A model generated the notes under the pieces. It worked only from the letters and a program-made list of their open reading frames with translations. It was not told the DNA's origin and made no database searches. A DNA stretch of 5,770 nt from Nitriliruptoraceae bacterium (lineage in GTDB: Bacteria > Actinomycetota > Nitriliruptoria > Nitriliruptorales > Nitriliruptoraceae), in contig SLQK01000126.1 of assembly GCA_007131525.1 (NCBI GenBank), positions 1-5,770 of the forward strand, written 5' to 3'. Numbering within the stretch: the stretch's first letter is position 1; each line of letters begins with the position of its first letter. The position numbers and the translations under genes are program-made. Positions 5,062 through 5,770 of the stretch are shown here, piece by piece.

Positions 5062-5770
5062 CGCTCGCCGTCCACCGCGCGCGCCGCGAGCTCCGCCTGG
5101 GCCACCACCAGCCGCTCCCGGGTGATCCGGTAGCGCAGCAGCAGGAGGGCCGCGAGGACCAGGAACAGCCCCGGGATGATCCCGAAGGCCAGCCGGACCC
5201 CCAGCACCGCCGTCGCGTCCTGCACCTCGACGTTGGCGAGGTAGCCGAAGGCGCCGAGGAACACGCCGAGCACGAACCCGGCGACCCCGAGGCCGAGCTG
5301 GTGCACGGTCATCCACAGGCCGAAGAACACGGCCTCATGGCGCTCGCCCCGCTCGTGCTCGTACCAGTCCACGAGGTCCGGGACGAGGGAGGGTGGGATG
5401 ACGAGGTAGGCCGACATCACGACGCCGAGCAGCGCGGAGCCGGCGACGAACAGCACGGTGGAGCCGGTACCGGCGAGCAGGGCGATCGTCAGCAGGACGA
5501 GCGCGGCGGCGACGTTCGAGATCAGCACGAGCCGCCGCTTGTCGAAGCGGTGGGTGAGCCGGTTCCACACCGGTACCAGCGCCGCACCCATCACGGTGTA
5601 GGTCGCCAGCGCGATGGTGGCCACCGCGGTGGAGCCGAGGACGTGGGTCGCGAAGTAGGGCAGCGACGCCGTGAGGACCCCGGTGGCAACCGCACCGAGC
5701 ACCTTGTACAGCAGGAGGATGGCCACGTTGGGTTCCAGGGCCAGCCGGACGTACTGCCGCAGCGGGACCG
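5058..5770 (-). CDS. GPH/MFS_2-type transporter, C-terminal half (5' end outside window)
   Basis: Inner-membrane carrier of the glycoside-pentoside-hexuronide:cation symporter type (MelB-like, MFS_2). About 237 residues are visible, and the frame is open to the window edge through VPLRQYVRLALEPN before the GTG at 5726, so that GTG is not the start. Six hydrophobic segments are seen, equal to helices 7-12. After the second comes a basic loop, NRLTHRFDKRRL, like the MFS motif-A loop. The fourth leads into PSLVPDLVDWYEHERGERHE, which matches the PD-x-VD-x-x-E cytoplasmic signature of the GPH family, followed by FFGLWMTVHQLGLG. A tail of about 24 charged residues ends the protein. The stop overlaps the adenylating-enzyme start (GTGA). 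GPH carriers usually import sugars, but animal and bacterial MFS_2 relatives also move lipids; with these neighbours, a lipid or small-acid substrate is possible. Confidence 0.88.
   Translation of the reverse strand, partial: VPLRQYVRLALEPNVAILLLYKVLGAVATGVLTASLPYFATHVLGSTAVATIALATYTVMGAALVPVWNRLTHRFDKRRLVLISNVAAALVLLTIALLAGTGSTVLFVAGSALLGVVMSAYLVIPPSLVPDLVDWYEHERGERHEAVFFGLWMTVHQLGLGVAGFVLGVFLGAFGYLANVEVQDATAVLGVRLAFGIIPGLFLVLAALLLLRYRITRERLVVAQAELAARAVDGER

Noticed and set aside
5062..5316. N-terminal extension of the adenylating enzyme to 522 residues
   Set aside because: It would overlap 255 bp of the transporter gene; the extension is Arg/Gly-rich and unlike the family, whereas GTG at 5061 gives the usual length and a GTGA overlap.
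5058..5726. GTG at 5726 as the true start of the transporter (222 residues)
   Set aside because: The frame stays open to the window edge with a family-like sequence before it, and six helices would be only half of a normal transporter; the gene is cut by the window, not truncated.

Overview
The window is very GC-rich, with almost every third codon position G or C, GTG starts used as often as ATG, and strong GGAGG ribosome sites. This fits a high-GC actinobacterium (Actinomycetota). No rRNA, tRNA or marker protein is present to place it more precisely. Six genes are supported, tightly packed, and two run off the ends of the window. I see no mobile element, CRISPR array or RNA gene.

Layout. 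(i) Positions 1-1772, minus strand: a two-gene unit in which a 105-residue membrane protein of unknown function is followed, after one base, by a GH13 alpha-glucosidase of the oligo-1,6-glucosidase group. The GH13 3' end lies beyond position 1. (ii) Positions 1773-2073: a 301-bp divergent intergenic region with short GGACC-containing repeats and no convincing gene. (iii) Positions 2074-2625, plus strand: a single gene for a HemG-like flavodoxin (Flavodoxin_5 type). (iv) Positions 2626-2695: a short convergent gap holding a GC hairpin and two adjacent tandem repeats. (v) Positions 2696-5770, minus strand, transcribed from right to left: the C-terminal half of a GPH/MFS_2-type transporter, a PaaK/F390-synthetase-like adenylate-forming enzyme, and a two-part GNAT-like acyltransferase. 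These three are joined by two 4-base start/stop overlaps (GTGA and ATGA), so they are very probably one translationally coupled operon.

How the genes may work together. The GH13 enzyme would release glucose from short alpha-glucosides in the cytoplasm; its small membrane partner has no known job. The transporter, adenylating enzyme and GNAT set is the most interesting part. It pairs an enzyme that activates a carboxylate with ATP, a possible acyl- or aminoacyl-transferring GNAT-fold protein, and a membrane carrier. That is what a small-molecule or lipid modification and transport module would need, but the substrate cannot be read from the sequence. The flavodoxin sits alone between the two minus-strand units and is probably a redox protein rather than a heme-pathway enzyme.
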